DNA of 64,000 nt from Ga0077527 sp964433345 (GTDB lineage Bacteria; Pseudomonadota; Gammaproteobacteria; Burkholderiales; SG8-41). Positions within the stretch are counted from its first letter, which is position 1. Each line of letters begins with the position of its first letter. A program made the position numbers and the translations under genes. Of the stretch, positions 43,436-52,785 are shown piece by piece. Below the pieces are notes generated by a model. It was not told the origin of the DNA. It searched no databases and saw only the letters and a program-made list of their open reading frames with translations. The DNA is taken from positions 306,636 through 370,635 of the forward strand of contig CAYSQJ010000004.1 in assembly GCA_964433345.1 (NCBI GenBank). The letters run 5' to 3'.

Positions 43436-44676
43436 CCGCGCGCGATCCCCTGCAGGCGCCGCTCGACCTTGCCGCGCTGCGGCGTGACTTCCCGATCCTC
43501 GACCTCAAGGTCAACGGCAAGCCGCTGGTGTTCCTCGATAACGCGGCATCCAGCCAGATGCCGCAGCCGGTGATCGATCGCTGGAACCTCTACCGCAAGG
43601 CGCAGCACGCCAACATTCACCGCGCGGTGCATTACCTGTCGGAAACCGCCACCGCCGAATACGAAAAGGCGCGGCACAAGGTGCAGGCCTTCATCAATGC
43701 TGCCGAGCCGCGTGAATGCATTTTCACCAGCGGCACCACTGACGGCATCAACCTGGTGGCGCATGGTTACGGACGGAAGTTCTTCGGTCCCGGCGACGAA
43801 ATCATCCTGACCACGCTGGAGCACCACTCCAACATTGTGCCCTGGCAGATGGTCGCCGAAGAGAAGGGCGCGAAAATCTGCGTGGTGCCGGTCAATGATC
43901 GCGGCGAGCTGCTGGTCGACGAATACCGGAAACTGTTCAGCGCGAACACCAAGTTTGTCGCGCTGACCCATGTCTCGAATGCGCTGGGCACGATCACGCC
44001 GGTGCGGGAAATGATCGCGATCGCCCATGAACACGGGGTGCCGGTGCTGGTCGACGGCGCGCAGGCGGCGCCGCATCTCAAGGTCGACGTGCAGGCGCTG
44101 GACTGCGATTTCTACGCCTTCTCCGGACACAAGCTCTGCGGCCCCACCGGCATTGGCGTGCTCTACGGCAAGGCGGCACTGCTGGAGAAAATGCAGCCGT
44201 TCAAGGGCGGCGGTGACATGATCCTTTCCGTCACTTTCGAGAAAACGACCTACGCGCCGATTCCGGCGAAATTCGAGGCCGGCACGCCGCCGATCGGCGA
44301 GGCGATCACACTCGGCGCGGCGATCGACTATCTGACGGGCATCGGCATCGAGCGCATCGCTGCCCACGAGACCGACCTGCTGGACTACGCCACCGACCGC
44401 TTCAACCGCATGCCCGGCGTGCGCCTGATCGGCACTGCCGAGAAAAAGGCCGCGGTGCTGTCCTTCGCGGTCGAGGGCGTGCATCCGCACGACGTCGGTT
44501 CTCTGCTCAACGACGACGGCGTGGCCATCCGCACCGGCCACCATTGCGCGCAGCCGGTGATGCAGCGCTTCAAGGTGCCGGCGACCTGCCGCGCGTCCTT
44601 CGCCTTCTACAACACCACTGCCGAAGTCGATGCACTGGTCGAGTCGCTCGGCCGCGTGCAGAAACTGTTTGCATGA
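43432..44676 (+). CDS. sufS: Cysteine desulfurase SufS
   Basis: Class II (SufS/CsdA) PLP desulfurase that supplies sulfur to SufBCD through a sulfur-transfer partner. The 414-residue protein has YLDNAASS-like FLDNAASSQMP, TSGTTDGINLVAHG, LEHHSNIVPW, DGAQAAPHLKVD, Schiff-base Lys in FSGHKLCGPTG, and the catalytic Cys in IRTGHHCAQPVMQRF. It lies fourth in the sufBCDS block. sufU, 111 bp downstream, is the probable sulfur acceptor since no sufE is present in the window. Confidence 0.95.
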   Translation: MTARDPLQAPLDLAALRRDFPILDLKVNGKPLVFLDNAASSQMPQPVIDRWNLYRKAQHANIHRAVHYLSETATAEYEKARHKVQAFINAAEPRECIFTSGTTDGINLVAHGYGRKFFGPGDEIILTTLEHHSNIVPWQMVAEEKGAKICVVPVNDRGELLVDEYRKLFSANTKFVALTHVSNALGTITPVREMIAIAHEHGVPVLVDGAQAAPHLKVDVQALDCDFYAFSGHKLCGPTGIGVLYGKAALLEKMQPFKGGGDMILSVTFEKTTYAPIPAKFEAGTPPIGEAITLGAAIDYLTGIGIERIAAHETDLLDYATDRFNRMPGVRLIGTAEKKAAVLSFAVEGVHPHDVGSLLNDDGVAIRTGHHCAQPVMQRFKVPATCRASFAFYNTTAEVDALVESLGRVQKLFA

Positions 44677-44693
44677 TGGACCTTCAAACCTTT

Positions 44694-44768
44694 AGCCACA
44701 GAGGGCACAGAGGCCACAGAGAGAATCGGGTTTTGCAGCTCTCTGTGCTCTCTGCGACCTCTGTGGCT
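44694..44768. repeat. CACAGAGG-type 30-bp inverted repeat between sufS and sufU
   Basis: Left arm 44694-44723 begins AGCCACAGAGGGCACAGAGG; right arm 44739-44768 ends GACCTCTGTGGCT. The loop is only 15 bp, so a long hairpin can form. Same family as 41195-41318. Confidence 0.87.
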
Positions 44769-44787
44769 TGCTTTTGATTTTTATTCC

Positions 44788-45231
44788 ATGGACAGCCGCG
44801 CCCTCTATCAGGAAATGATCCTCGAGCACAACAAGAAACCCCGCAACTGGGGGCTGCTTGCTGATGCGACGCACAAGGCCGAGGGCCTCAACCCGCTGTG
44901 CGGGGACCACATCCATGTTTCGCTGAAGCTGAACGGTGAACAGGTCGAGGCCGTCGGCTTCGAGGGCGAGGCCTGCGCGATCTGCAAGGCCTCGGCCTCG
45001 ATGATGACCGCAGCGGTGAAGGGCAAGAGCCGCGCCGACGCCGAGCAAATGGTGCAGGAATTCCGCGACATGACCACCGGCAAGCTCGACACCTCGGCAC
45101 CGCACCACCTCGGGCGGCTGACGGTGTTCGCCGGCGTGCGCGACCTGCCGACACGGGTCAAGTGCGCGATCCTGCCCTGGCACACGCTGCACGCCGCTTT
45201 CGCCGGCACCGACACCGCTTCCACCGAATAA
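44788..45231 (+). CDS. sufU: SufU-type sulfur acceptor / scaffold
   Basis: A 147-residue IscU-fold protein of the SufU type, which takes the persulfide from SufS by zinc-ligand swapping. The ligands are visible: NPLCGDHIHV (Cys and Asp), CAICKASASMM, and RVKCAILPWHTL, plus the SufU-specific region LGRLTVFAGVRDLPTRVKC that is longer than in IscU. SufU is best known from Gram-positive bacteria but also occurs in SUF operons of some Proteobacteria. The Cys-to-Cys pattern favours SufU over IscU. Confidence 0.9.
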   Translation: MDSRALYQEMILEHNKKPRNWGLLADATHKAEGLNPLCGDHIHVSLKLNGEQVEAVGFEGEACAICKASASMMTAAVKGKSRADAEQMVQEFRDMTTGKLDTSAPHHLGRLTVFAGVRDLPTRVKCAILPWHTLHAAFAGTDTASTE

Positions 45232-45262
45232 CCGCGCCTGCTGCGCAACCGCAACAACGACC

Positions 45263-45829
45263 ATGCCAAAAATCGCCGAAATCGAACCGACGCCCAATCC
45301 CAACGCGATGAAATTCATCCTGCGGGAGCCGCTGACCTGGGGCATCACCCGCTCGTACGACAAGCCGGAACACGCGGTGGGCGACCCGCTGGCGATGGCC
45401 CTGTTCGACATCGAGCATGTCACCAACGTGTTCTACGTCGACCACTGGATCACCGTGACCCAGGACGGCGGCGCCGACTGGCAGGAGCTGACGCGCAAGC
45501 TGGCAGTGCCGATCCGCGACGCGCCTTCGGCGGATGCGCAATCCGCGCAGTTTGCCGAGCAGGCGGGTGAAGCGCTGGATCCGGAAAAGCTGAGCCCCGA
45601 AGACCGCGAGCGCCTCGACAAAATCAATGCCGCGCTTGATGAGCAGGTGCGCCCGTACCTGCAGAACGACGGCGGAGACCTCTACGTTGTCGGCCTCGAG
45701 GGCAACCGTCTGTCGGTGCATTACCAGGGCGCCTGCGGCAGCTGTCCGAGTTCGCTGTCCGGCACGCTGGCCGGCATCGAGAACCTGGTCCGACAGATCG
45801 AGCCGGATATCGAAGTGGTGGCGGTCTGA
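45263..45829 (+). CDS. nfu: Nfu-type Fe-S carrier with N-terminal Nfu domain
   Basis: A 188-residue Fe-S carrier. Residues ~1-90 are an Nfu_N (scaffold N-terminal) domain: IEPTPNPNAMKFIL, VFYVDHWITVTQ. A linker rich in Ala, Gln and Glu leads to the NifU C-terminal domain (~115-188) with DEQVRPYLQNDGGDLYVV and the cluster motif CGSCPSS. Bacterial proteins of this layout resemble mitochondrial NFU1. It lies 31 bp after sufU and 2 bp before the Rieske gene. Confidence 0.92.
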   Translation: MPKIAEIEPTPNPNAMKFILREPLTWGITRSYDKPEHAVGDPLAMALFDIEHVTNVFYVDHWITVTQDGGADWQELTRKLAVPIRDAPSADAQSAQFAEQAGEALDPEKLSPEDRERLDKINAALDEQVRPYLQNDGGDLYVVGLEGNRLSVHYQGACGSCPSSLSGTLAGIENLVRQIEPDIEVVAV

Positions 45830-45831
45830 CC

Positions 45832-46152
45832 ATGGCGGACTGGGTCACCGTCGCCGCTGAGGGCGAGATCGCGCCGGGCAGCTGCAAGGTCGCCGACGTC
45901 GACGGCGTGTCCGTCGCGGTGTTCAACATCGGCGGCGAGTATCACGCGATCGAGGATGTCTGCACCCACGACGGCGGCGAACTGGCGAGCGGCGAGCTCG
46001 ACGGTGACCAGGTCGTCTGCCCGCGCCACGGCGCGCGCTTCTGCGTGCGCACCGGCGACGCACTGTCCGCACCGGCCTATGAGCCCACCGCGAAATTCCC
46101 GCTGCGTATCGAGAATGGCCAGATCCAGGTGAGGGATGAGCGCTGGGATTAA
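45832..46152 (+). CDS. Rieske [2Fe-2S] ferredoxin-like protein
   Basis: A 106-residue small Rieske protein of the non-haem oxygenase ferredoxin type. The cluster motifs are CTHDGGEL near residue 43 (Cys-X-His) and CPRHGARF near residue 62 (Cys-X2-His). It is the last gene of the Fe-S operon and probably delivers electrons to cluster assembly or to a dioxygenase encoded elsewhere; no oxygenase is nearby. This tenth-gene position after nfu is seen in other SUF operons. Confidence 0.9.
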   Translation: MADWVTVAAEGEIAPGSCKVADVDGVSVAVFNIGGEYHAIEDVCTHDGGELASGELDGDQVVCPRHGARFCVRTGDALSAPAYEPTAKFPLRIENGQIQVRDERWD

Positions 46153-46157
46153 GGGCA

Positions 46158-46236
46158 GGTGATTGGTGACTGGTAATTGGTGACTGGCCGGGCAGGCCGC
46201 TGCTACCAATTACCAGTCACCAATTACCAATCACCG
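46158..46236. repeat. TAATTGGTGA-type word palindrome after the Fe-S operon
   Basis: Left arm 46158-46187 starts GGTGATTGGTGACTGGTAAT; right arm 46207-46236 contains CCAATTACCAGTCACCAATT. The 18-bp word TTGGTGACTGGTAATTGG pairs perfectly with the right arm. It starts five bases after the Rieske stop and may close the operon as a hairpin. Confidence 0.85.
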
Positions 46237-46240
46237 CTTC

Positions 46241-47287
46241 ATGGATACCCTGACCCACGCGCTCTCCGGCGCGCTGCTGGCCCGCGCCACCGCGGGCATT
46301 GAAAAACCCGCCTTGCCGCTGGGCCGCCGGATCGGCATCGGTTTTTTCGTCGGTGCCTTCCCCGATATCGACGTCGTCGCCTCGTGGATTTCGCCGCTGG
46401 CCTATCTGTACCATCACCGCGGCATCACCCACTCGCTGGTGATGCTGCCGCTGTGGACCATCCTGCTGTCGTTCTTGCTCGCGCTGCTCTGGCGCAGGGG
46501 GCCGGGCTGGAAGACCTATGTGCCGGTGGTTGCGCTGTCGCTGGCGGTGCACATCGCCGGCGACTGGATCACCAGCTTCGGCACCATGATCTTTTCGCCG
46601 TTCTCGGACTACCGCCACGGCCTCGGCACCACCTTCATCATCGATCTCTGGTTCAGCGGCATCATCGTTGCCGGCCTGCTGGCCTCCCTGCTGTGGCGGC
46701 GTTCGCGCATTCCGGCAGTCGCCGGCCTGCTGCTGCTCGCGTCCTATGTCGGTCTGCAGTACAGCGCCCTGCAGCAGGCGATCGACTTTGGCGAACGTCA
46801 TGCGCAGGCCGCCGGCATCCGCGCGGTCGCGGTCAGCGCGCTGCCGCGCCCGGTGTCGCCCTTCAACTGGATGGTGGTCGTCGAGGATGCCGCGGGTTAT
46901 CACTACAGCCATGTCAATGTCCGGCGCGACCGGCTGCTGTCCGCGGGCCCGGAGGCAGGACTGATCGCGCGGCTCGATGCCGCGTATCGTCCGCTGGACC
47001 GCGCGACCTGGGAATTCAGTCCGCGCTACGGCAATGGCGGCGAGCATGCCGCGGTGCGCGCGGTGTTCGAGCATCCGGAATTCGCGTTTTTCCGCTGGTT
47101 CTCCGCTTATCCCGCGCTCTACCGGGTGGACAGCGAGGGTGGCCAGCTCTGCGTCTGGTTCAGGGATCTGCGTTTCCTGACGCCCGGCCGTGTCGCCTTT
47201 CCCTTCATCTACGGCATGTGCGGCGGGGCGGGTGGCGCGATGCGGCCCTATGGCCTCGGTGACCAGGGTCGTTTTCCGGTGTATTGA
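46241..47287 (+). CDS. Membrane-bound metal-dependent hydrolase (YdjM/DUF457-like)
   Basis: A 348-residue membrane protein. The N-terminal half is the YdjM-like domain: MDTLTHALSGALLARA with the first metal His, GAFPDIDVVASW, and YHHRGITHSLVML, the metal triad of this family, plus HIAGDWITSFGTM. About four to five helices are visible to residue ~185 (AVAGLLLLASYVGLQY). The C-terminal ~160 residues look soluble and resemble DUF457-associated tails without a name. Function unknown; YdjM is DNA-damage-induced in E. coli. Start ATG lies four bases after the preceding repeat. Confidence 0.85.
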   Translation: MDTLTHALSGALLARATAGIEKPALPLGRRIGIGFFVGAFPDIDVVASWISPLAYLYHHRGITHSLVMLPLWTILLSFLLALLWRRGPGWKTYVPVVALSLAVHIAGDWITSFGTMIFSPFSDYRHGLGTTFIIDLWFSGIIVAGLLASLLWRRSRIPAVAGLLLLASYVGLQYSALQQAIDFGERHAQAAGIRAVAVSALPRPVSPFNWMVVVEDAAGYHYSHVNVRRDRLLSAGPEAGLIARLDAAYRPLDRATWEFSPRYGNGGEHAAVRAVFEHPEFAFFRWFSAYPALYRVDSEGGQLCVWFRDLRFLTPGRVAFPFIYGMCGGAGGAMRPYGLGDQGRFPVY

Positions 47288-47350
47288 GAAGCGAGTTGCC
47301 GGATTGATGCAGGTCAACGCACGCGGCATCGGAGGCCTCACAATCACGCC

Positions 47351-47638
47351 ATGAATCCGCGATCCTCATTGAAGCTGCTGTGTCTCGCGATCCTGCTTGC
47401 CACGGTTGCGCCGGTATCCGCGGCCGAGCCGGCGCGCGTGCAGCGTGAAATCATTCCCGGTTCCGAGCTGATGAGCACCCAGGAGCGCGAGCAGTACCGG
47501 TTGCGCCTGCGCGGGGCCGGCACCGCGGCGGAACGCGAGCGTCTGCGTGCCGAGCATGTGAAGGCGATGGACGAGCGGGCGCGCCTGCAGGGGCTCAGGG
47601 TCAGCGATCCCAGCCGCGAGCGGCAGGGCAACAAATGA
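47351..47638 (+). CDS. Small secreted protein of unknown function
   Basis: A 95-residue protein with a signal peptide (SSLKLLCLAILLATVAPVSA, cleavage after VSAAEP). The rest is charged: MSTQEREQYRLRLRGAGTAAERERLRAEHVKAMDERARLQG, likely one long helix. It overlaps the cytochrome gene by 4 bp (ATGA), so the two are co-translated and may work together in the periplasm. Similar ERE-rich small proteins next to cytochromes c occur in other Betaproteobacteria but have no name I can give. Confidence 0.8.
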   Translation: MNPRSSLKLLCLAILLATVAPVSAAEPARVQREIIPGSELMSTQEREQYRLRLRGAGTAAERERLRAEHVKAMDERARLQGLRVSDPSRERQGNK

Positions 47639-47913
47639 GGATCCTCGCGACCCTGCTGCTGTGTTCAATCCTTACGGTGTCCGCGGCATGGGCCGCCGGC
47701 GATCCGGTGCGCGGCGGGCAGCTGCACCAGGACTGTCTCGGCTGCCACGGCACCGAGCTTTATCTGCCGCCGAAAGCGAAGGTGAAAACCCTCGCCGCGC
47801 TGAAAAAGGAAACCGAGCGCTGGAACGACCGGATGAATCCTAAATTCACTCCACAGGAGATCGAGGACATCGTGGCCTGGCTGAACCGCGGTTTCTACAA
47901 GTTTCCGCGATGA
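47635..47913 (+). CDS. Small monohaem cytochrome c
   Basis: A 92-residue periplasmic class I-like cytochrome c. Signal peptide MRILATLLLCSILTVSAAWA, then the haem motif CLGCH near residues 35-39 (QDCLGCHG). A distal Met candidate lies in NDRMNPKFT, and the end EIEDIVAWLNRGFYKF is the usual C-terminal helix. At about 72 mature residues it is a small electron carrier; partner unknown. Confidence 0.9.
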   Translation: MRILATLLLCSILTVSAAWAAGDPVRGGQLHQDCLGCHGTELYLPPKAKVKTLAALKKETERWNDRMNPKFTPQEIEDIVAWLNRGFYKFPR

Positions 47914-47922
47914 CGGAAATTT

Positions 47923-47948
47923 AATAAGTACTTGATTTTAAAGTATTT

Positions 47949-47953
<5 letters not shown>
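47923..47953 (+). repeat. AT-rich 30-bp element, copy 6
   Basis: Core AATAAGTACTTGATTTTAAA, then GTATTTTTATT. It sits between the convergent cytochrome c and serB genes and includes the serB TAA stop (47949-47951 on the minus strand). Confidence 0.85.
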
Positions 47954-48791
<838 letters not shown>

Positions 48792-48851
48792 GAAAATTTC
48801 CGGAAAACGGGAGCGGCGATTATAACGAAGGCCGTGCGGCCGGCCGCTGCC

Positions 48852-49667
48852 TCAGGACGCGGTGATCCAGGCGGCGATGCGCTTGATGACTTCGTTTTCG
48901 ATGCCGTAGAAACCGTGGTAGGCACGGGCGCCGCAGGAATCGCCCGTGGTTTCTCCGCCTTCAACGACGATCAGTTCCCTGCGCGGCGGCGTGTTCAGGC
49001 GGTCCATCAGCCGCGGCATGTCCCGCAGCAGGCAATGGCGGCAGGCATCGTTCCGGTGGTGCACCACCAGCACCGGAACGCGCAGGCGATCAAGATCCAT
49101 TTCCGGAACCGCGCGGCTGTCGCGGTCGGTGAGCATGGTCGCCGTCAGCACAATGCCGTCGGGCCCGCCTTCCTCCCGCGGCAACTGAGTGGCGGCGTAG
49201 GCAACCGACTGGGTGCCGCGACTGGTGCCCACCAGCCACACGGGAATGTCGGCCTGTTCGCGCAACCAGCCGATCACGGCCTTGATATCGGCGACATGCG
49301 CGGCGGTCTGGCGATTGCCGGACAGATAAGGATGGGTTTGCCTGTCGGAAGGAACATCGATGACCACGGTCAACAAACCTTCGGCAGCAAACATCTCCCG
49401 TGAACGCACCAGGAAATTTCCGCCGCGCGCAACGCTGCCATCGTCCTGAACCTGGATATTGCCGTTGCCGCCGGCAAAGAGCACGACTGCGGCCAGCGGC
49501 TTGTCCGGCTTGATGACCAGCACGCGTTGCATGACCCCGGGACGCGAGGGCAGGTCCACTGTCTGCGGTGTCGAAGCCTGCGCCGCCAGGGCGCAGGCCA
49601 GCAGCGCGGCGCCGAGTGCGCTGCGGCCATGCGTGAAATGTGTGTACGGTGTCATGCCGCCGATCAT
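48852..49667 (-). CDS. Secreted alpha/beta-hydrolase-like protein
   Basis: A 271-residue protein with an N-terminal signal (ALGAALLACALAAQA). The core has VVLFAGGNGNIQV (oxyanion region), VVIDVPSDRQ, the nucleophile elbow GTSRGTQS near residue 148, and HHRNDACRHC (Asp) and YHGFYG (His), consistent with an alpha/beta hydrolase. Two Cys in CRHC and one in GDSCGARAYHG could form a disulfide. The substrate is unknown. In-frame ATG at 49655 (MTPYTHF) is an alternative start. Confidence 0.8.
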   Translation of the reverse strand: MIGGMTPYTHFTHGRSALGAALLACALAAQASTPQTVDLPSRPGVMQRVLVIKPDKPLAAVVLFAGGNGNIQVQDDGSVARGGNFLVRSREMFAAEGLLTVVIDVPSDRQTHPYLSGNRQTAAHVADIKAVIGWLREQADIPVWLVGTSRGTQSVAYAATQLPREEGGPDGIVLTATMLTDRDSRAVPEMDLDRLRVPVLVVHHRNDACRHCLLRDMPRLMDRLNTPPRRELIVVEGGETTGDSCGARAYHGFYGIENEVIKRIAAWITAS

Positions 49668-49695
49668 ACGCCGGCGGCGCGGACGGTACTGCCTG

Positions 49696-50301
49696 TCAGG
49701 AAGGACGCGCCTCCGGGTTGGGTTGCATGCCCAGCGCGTTGTTGATGCGGTTGTTCGAGTTGTAGATCGCGACGACCTGCACCGCCTCGAGGATTTCCGC
49801 CTCCCTCAGGCCCGCCGCGCGCAGGCCGCCGATCAGCGTGGCGTCGACATCGGCAGGATGCAGGGTCAGCTTCGAGGCGAAATCCGCCAGCGCGTGCTGG
49901 CGCGGCGTCAGCTCGGCACGGCGCCAGGCGAGGCACAGCGTGTCGACCAGATGCGGATCCATGCCGTATTTCTTCAGCGCGCCGCCATGCGACAGGATGC
50001 AGACTTCACAGCGGTTTTCGACGCTGGCGATCAGTGCCAGCAGCTCGCGTTCCACCGGCGGCAGCTCGCCGTCGGGGCCGCGCATCAGCCGGTCCATATA
50101 GCCCTGGTACAGCGCGAGGCGGCCGGGGCCGAAGGGCAGCTTCAGGAAGTTGCGGACATAGCCGAGGCGCTGCTGGCTCTGCTGCTGCAGTTCGAGCACT
50201 GCGGGTTCGGGCTTCGCAGGCGCGGCGAGCCGAAGCCAGGAAAAGCGTGCGACCTTGCCGGACTTCTTCGCTGCTGCGGTTTTTTTCACGGTTTTGCTCA
50301 T
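49696..50301 (-). CDS. AhpD-like peroxidase-related protein (CMD family)
   Basis: A 201-residue carboxymuconolactone-decarboxylase-fold protein of the 'uncharacterised peroxidase-related' group. The catalytic Cys-X2-Cys with downstream His is ENRCEVCILSHGGAL near residue 97. The C-terminal helices LREAEILEAVQVVAIYNSNNRINNALG are the family end. The N-terminus MSKTVKKTAAAKKSGKVARF is basic and Ala-rich, unusual for the family, and may be a disordered extension. Likely an alkylhydroperoxidase-like redox enzyme. Confidence 0.87.
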   Translation of the reverse strand: MSKTVKKTAAAKKSGKVARFSWLRLAAPAKPEPAVLELQQQSQQRLGYVRNFLKLPFGPGRLALYQGYMDRLMRGPDGELPPVERELLALIASVENRCEVCILSHGGALKKYGMDPHLVDTLCLAWRRAELTPRQHALADFASKLTLHPADVDATLIGGLRAAGLREAEILEAVQVVAIYNSNNRINNALGMQPNPEARPS

Positions 50302-50338
50302 GATGATGATTCTTCTCCGTTGGGGATACTGTCGCCCC

Positions 50339-51334
50339 TTACTCGGGCTGGATGCCTGCGGCGCGCGCGACCTTGATCCATTTTTCGATTTCGCCGCGGG
50401 TGAATTTCTCGTATTCCTCGGGCGTGCTGCCTACCGGGTCGGCGCCTTCGCCGGACAGGCGCTCGCGCACGGCGGTGTCGCCGAGCGCCGTTTTCAGCGC
50501 GCCATGCACGCGGTCGATCACCGGGCGCGGCGTGCCGGCCGGCGCGAACAGGCCGAAGCCGGCGGTGACGACGAAGCCCGGCACGCCGGATTCGATCATG
50601 GTCGGTACATTGGCGGCGGCGGGCGAGCGCTTTTCGCCGCCCTGGGCGATCATGCGCAGCCTGCCCGCGCGTGACTGGCCGATCACTGCCGGCATGCTGC
50701 TGATCAGCAGTTCGACATGGCCGGCCATGGTGTCGGCCAGTGCCGGGCCGGCACCTTTGTACGGCACGTGGGTCATTTTGATCTGCGCCACCGAGCCCAG
50801 CAGTTCCGCCGACAGGTGACCGATGCTGCCGCGGCCGGCGCTGCCGTAATTGAGCTGGCCGGGTTTCGATTTCGCCAGCGCGATCAGCTCTTTTGCGTTT
50901 TTCACCGGCAGCGAGGGATGCACGACGATTGCGCTCGGCACGTCGGCGACCTTGGAAATCGCGGCAAAGCTCTTCACCGGATCGAAGGGCAGTTTTTTCA
51001 CCATCGCCGGATTGATCACGTGCGCCGCCGACACCATCAGCAGCGTGTAACCGTCAGGCGGCGACTTTGCGGCCATGTCGGTGCCGAGCATGCTGCCGGC
51101 TCCGCCGCGGTTGTCGATGATGATCTGCTGGCCCAGCGCCTTGCTCATGCCCGGCACCACGATGCGCGCGATGATGTCGGTGTTGCCGCCCGGCGCGAAG
51201 GGCACGATCATGCGCACGGTCTTGGCCGGATAGGCTTGCGCCAGGGTGGCCCCGGCAAAGCCGGCCAGTGCCAGGCCCAACAACATGCGGACTGCGGATT
51301 GTTTGTGTTTTGGTTGGTGTTCCGTGTTCATCAT
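50339..51334 (-). CDS. Bug/TctC-family periplasmic solute-binding protein
   Basis: A 331-residue binding protein of the tripartite tricarboxylate transporter group. Signal peptide ends near residue 33 (GFAGATLAQA), then YPAKTVRMIVPFAPGGNTDIIAR, QIIIDNRGGAGSMLGTDMAAKSPPDGYTLL and SPAAANVPTMIESGVPGF, all typical of Bug proteins. No TctA/TctB membrane genes are adjacent, as for most Bug paralogues in Burkholderiales. GGAGG lies five bases before ATG 51334. The ligand is unknown, probably a carboxylate. Divergent from the SDR gene. Confidence 0.92.
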   Translation of the reverse strand: MMNTEHQPKHKQSAVRMLLGLALAGFAGATLAQAYPAKTVRMIVPFAPGGNTDIIARIVVPGMSKALGQQIIIDNRGGAGSMLGTDMAAKSPPDGYTLLMVSAAHVINPAMVKKLPFDPVKSFAAISKVADVPSAIVVHPSLPVKNAKELIALAKSKPGQLNYGSAGRGSIGHLSAELLGSVAQIKMTHVPYKGAGPALADTMAGHVELLISSMPAVIGQSRAGRLRMIAQGGEKRSPAAANVPTMIESGVPGFVVTAGFGLFAPAGTPRPVIDRVHGALKTALGDTAVRERLSGEGADPVGSTPEEYEKFTRGEIEKWIKVARAAGIQPE

Positions 51335-51465
51335 TGTCTCCTCCGGTTAACGTGATATTCGGCGTTGATTGCCGGCTTTTCCTTCCGCAATGTCCGCCAT
51401 GCTAGCATTACCATTCGCTAATATTTTGATCTAACGCAGGCCAATCTCAGGGAGACCGTCAGCAT

Positions 51466-52245
51466 ATGGACCTCGGAATCAGGGGCAGGACCGCGCTGGT
51501 GTGCGCAGCAAGCAAGGGACTGGGCCGCGCCTGCGCGATGTCACTGGCGCGGGAAGGCGTCGATGTCACGATCATGGCGCGCGGACGCGAGGCACTGGAA
51601 AAAACGGCGGAAGACATCCGCAAGGCTTCGGGCGTGAAGGTCACCGCCCTTGTCGCCGACATCACGACCCCCGAGGGCCGCGCCGCCGCGCTCGCCGCCT
51701 GTCCGCAGCCCGACATCCTGGTCAACAACGCCGGTGGCCCGCCGCCCGGAGACTTCCGTGAGTGGAGTCGCGAGGACTGGATCAAGGCGGTCGATGCCAA
51801 CATGCTGACGCCGATCGAGCTGATCAAGGCCACCGTTGACGGCATGATCGCGCGCAAGTTCGGCCGCATCGTCAACATCACCTCCAACTCGGTGAAGGCG
51901 CCGATCGAGGAACTGGGCCTGTCGAACGCCGCGCGCTCCGGGCTCACCGGTTTCGTCGCCGGGCTCGCGCGCAAGACCGTGCGCCACAACGTGACCATCA
52001 ACAACATCCTGCCCGGCCAGTTCATGACCGACCGCCTGAAGACGCGGCTGACGGTGAACGCGAAGGAGGCGGGGATCACGCTGGAGCAGTACCTGGCCAA
52101 GCGCAGCCAGGTCATTCCCGCCGGGCGCTTCGGCGATCCCAACGAATTCGGCGAGCTCTGCGCCTATGTCTGCAGCGTGCAGGCAGCCTTCATCACCGGG
52201 CAGAATTTCCTGATCGACGGCGGCACCTACCCCGGCACTTACTGA
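51466..52245 (+). CDS. SDR-family oxidoreductase lacking the usual Tyr-Lys pair
   Basis: A 259-residue Rossmann-fold protein. The cofactor loop is ASKGLGRACA near residue 15 and LVNNAGGPPPGDF is the NNAG motif. Where classical SDRs have YxxxK, this one has LSNAARSGLTGFVAG following ITSNSVKAP (the Ser is present), and the end has FLIDGGTYPGTY. That pattern defines the BKR-like group without a catalytic Tyr, so it may not be a normal dehydrogenase. It is divergent from the Bug gene; the two may share a pathway, which is only an inference. Confidence 0.87.
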   Translation: MDLGIRGRTALVCAASKGLGRACAMSLAREGVDVTIMARGREALEKTAEDIRKASGVKVTALVADITTPEGRAAALAACPQPDILVNNAGGPPPGDFREWSREDWIKAVDANMLTPIELIKATVDGMIARKFGRIVNITSNSVKAPIEELGLSNAARSGLTGFVAGLARKTVRHNVTINNILPGQFMTDRLKTRLTVNAKEAGITLEQYLAKRSQVIPAGRFGDPNEFGELCAYVCSVQAAFITGQNFLIDGGTYPGTY

Positions 52246-52254
52246 GGCCGGGGT

Positions 52255-52587
52255 TCAGGCCGGGCGCGGCGCGAACATGATGATGGCCATGCCGCCAATG
52301 GCCACTGCGCCGCCGGTCAGATCCCAAACGGTCGGGCGGATGCCGTCCACCGCCCACAGCCAGACCAGGGCGGTCGCGACATAAACCCCGCCGTAGGCGG
52401 CATAGACCCGGCCCGCTGCCGCCGGATGCAGTGTCAGCAGCCAGACGAACAGCGCGAGCGAAGCCGCCGCCGGCAGCAGCACCCAGACCGGCGCCCCCTT
52501 GTGCAGCCACAAGTACGGCAGGTAGCAGCCGACGATTTCGGCGATGGCGGTGGCGACGAACAGGCCCAGCGTCTTCAGTTCAAACAC
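52255..52587 (-). CDS. ynfA: YnfA-family membrane protein (UPF0060)
   Basis: A 110-residue inner-membrane protein related to small multidrug resistance proteins. Four helices are visible: TLGLFVATAIAEIVGCYLPY, VWVLLPAAASLALFVWLLTL, RVYAAYGGVYVATALVWLWA and LTGGAVAIGGMAIIMF. The conserved AEIVGCYLPYLWL and AAYGGVYV match UPF0060. Transport function is suspected for the family but not shown. It converges with the SDR gene, with a 9-bp gap. Confidence 0.92.
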   Translation of the reverse strand: MFELKTLGLFVATAIAEIVGCYLPYLWLHKGAPVWVLLPAAASLALFVWLLTLHPAAAGRVYAAYGGVYVATALVWLWAVDGIRPTVWDLTGGAVAIGGMAIIMFAPRPA

Positions 52588-52785
52588 GGTTGATGTCTCC
52601 TTGCGGCAATGATGGCTCGCGGGGCGGCGCAGTTGATGGCGGCATTGTAGCGGTGACTGCTCTGCCGCAAGCGCACGGTGGTGCAGGGCCGGACAGGCAT
52701 TTGCCCGGGGAACGCTGCTCGTCCAGAATGCCGGGCAGTGCCGATCGTGGCACCACCGGAGCGCCAGGCCGGATAAGGTCAGTCA

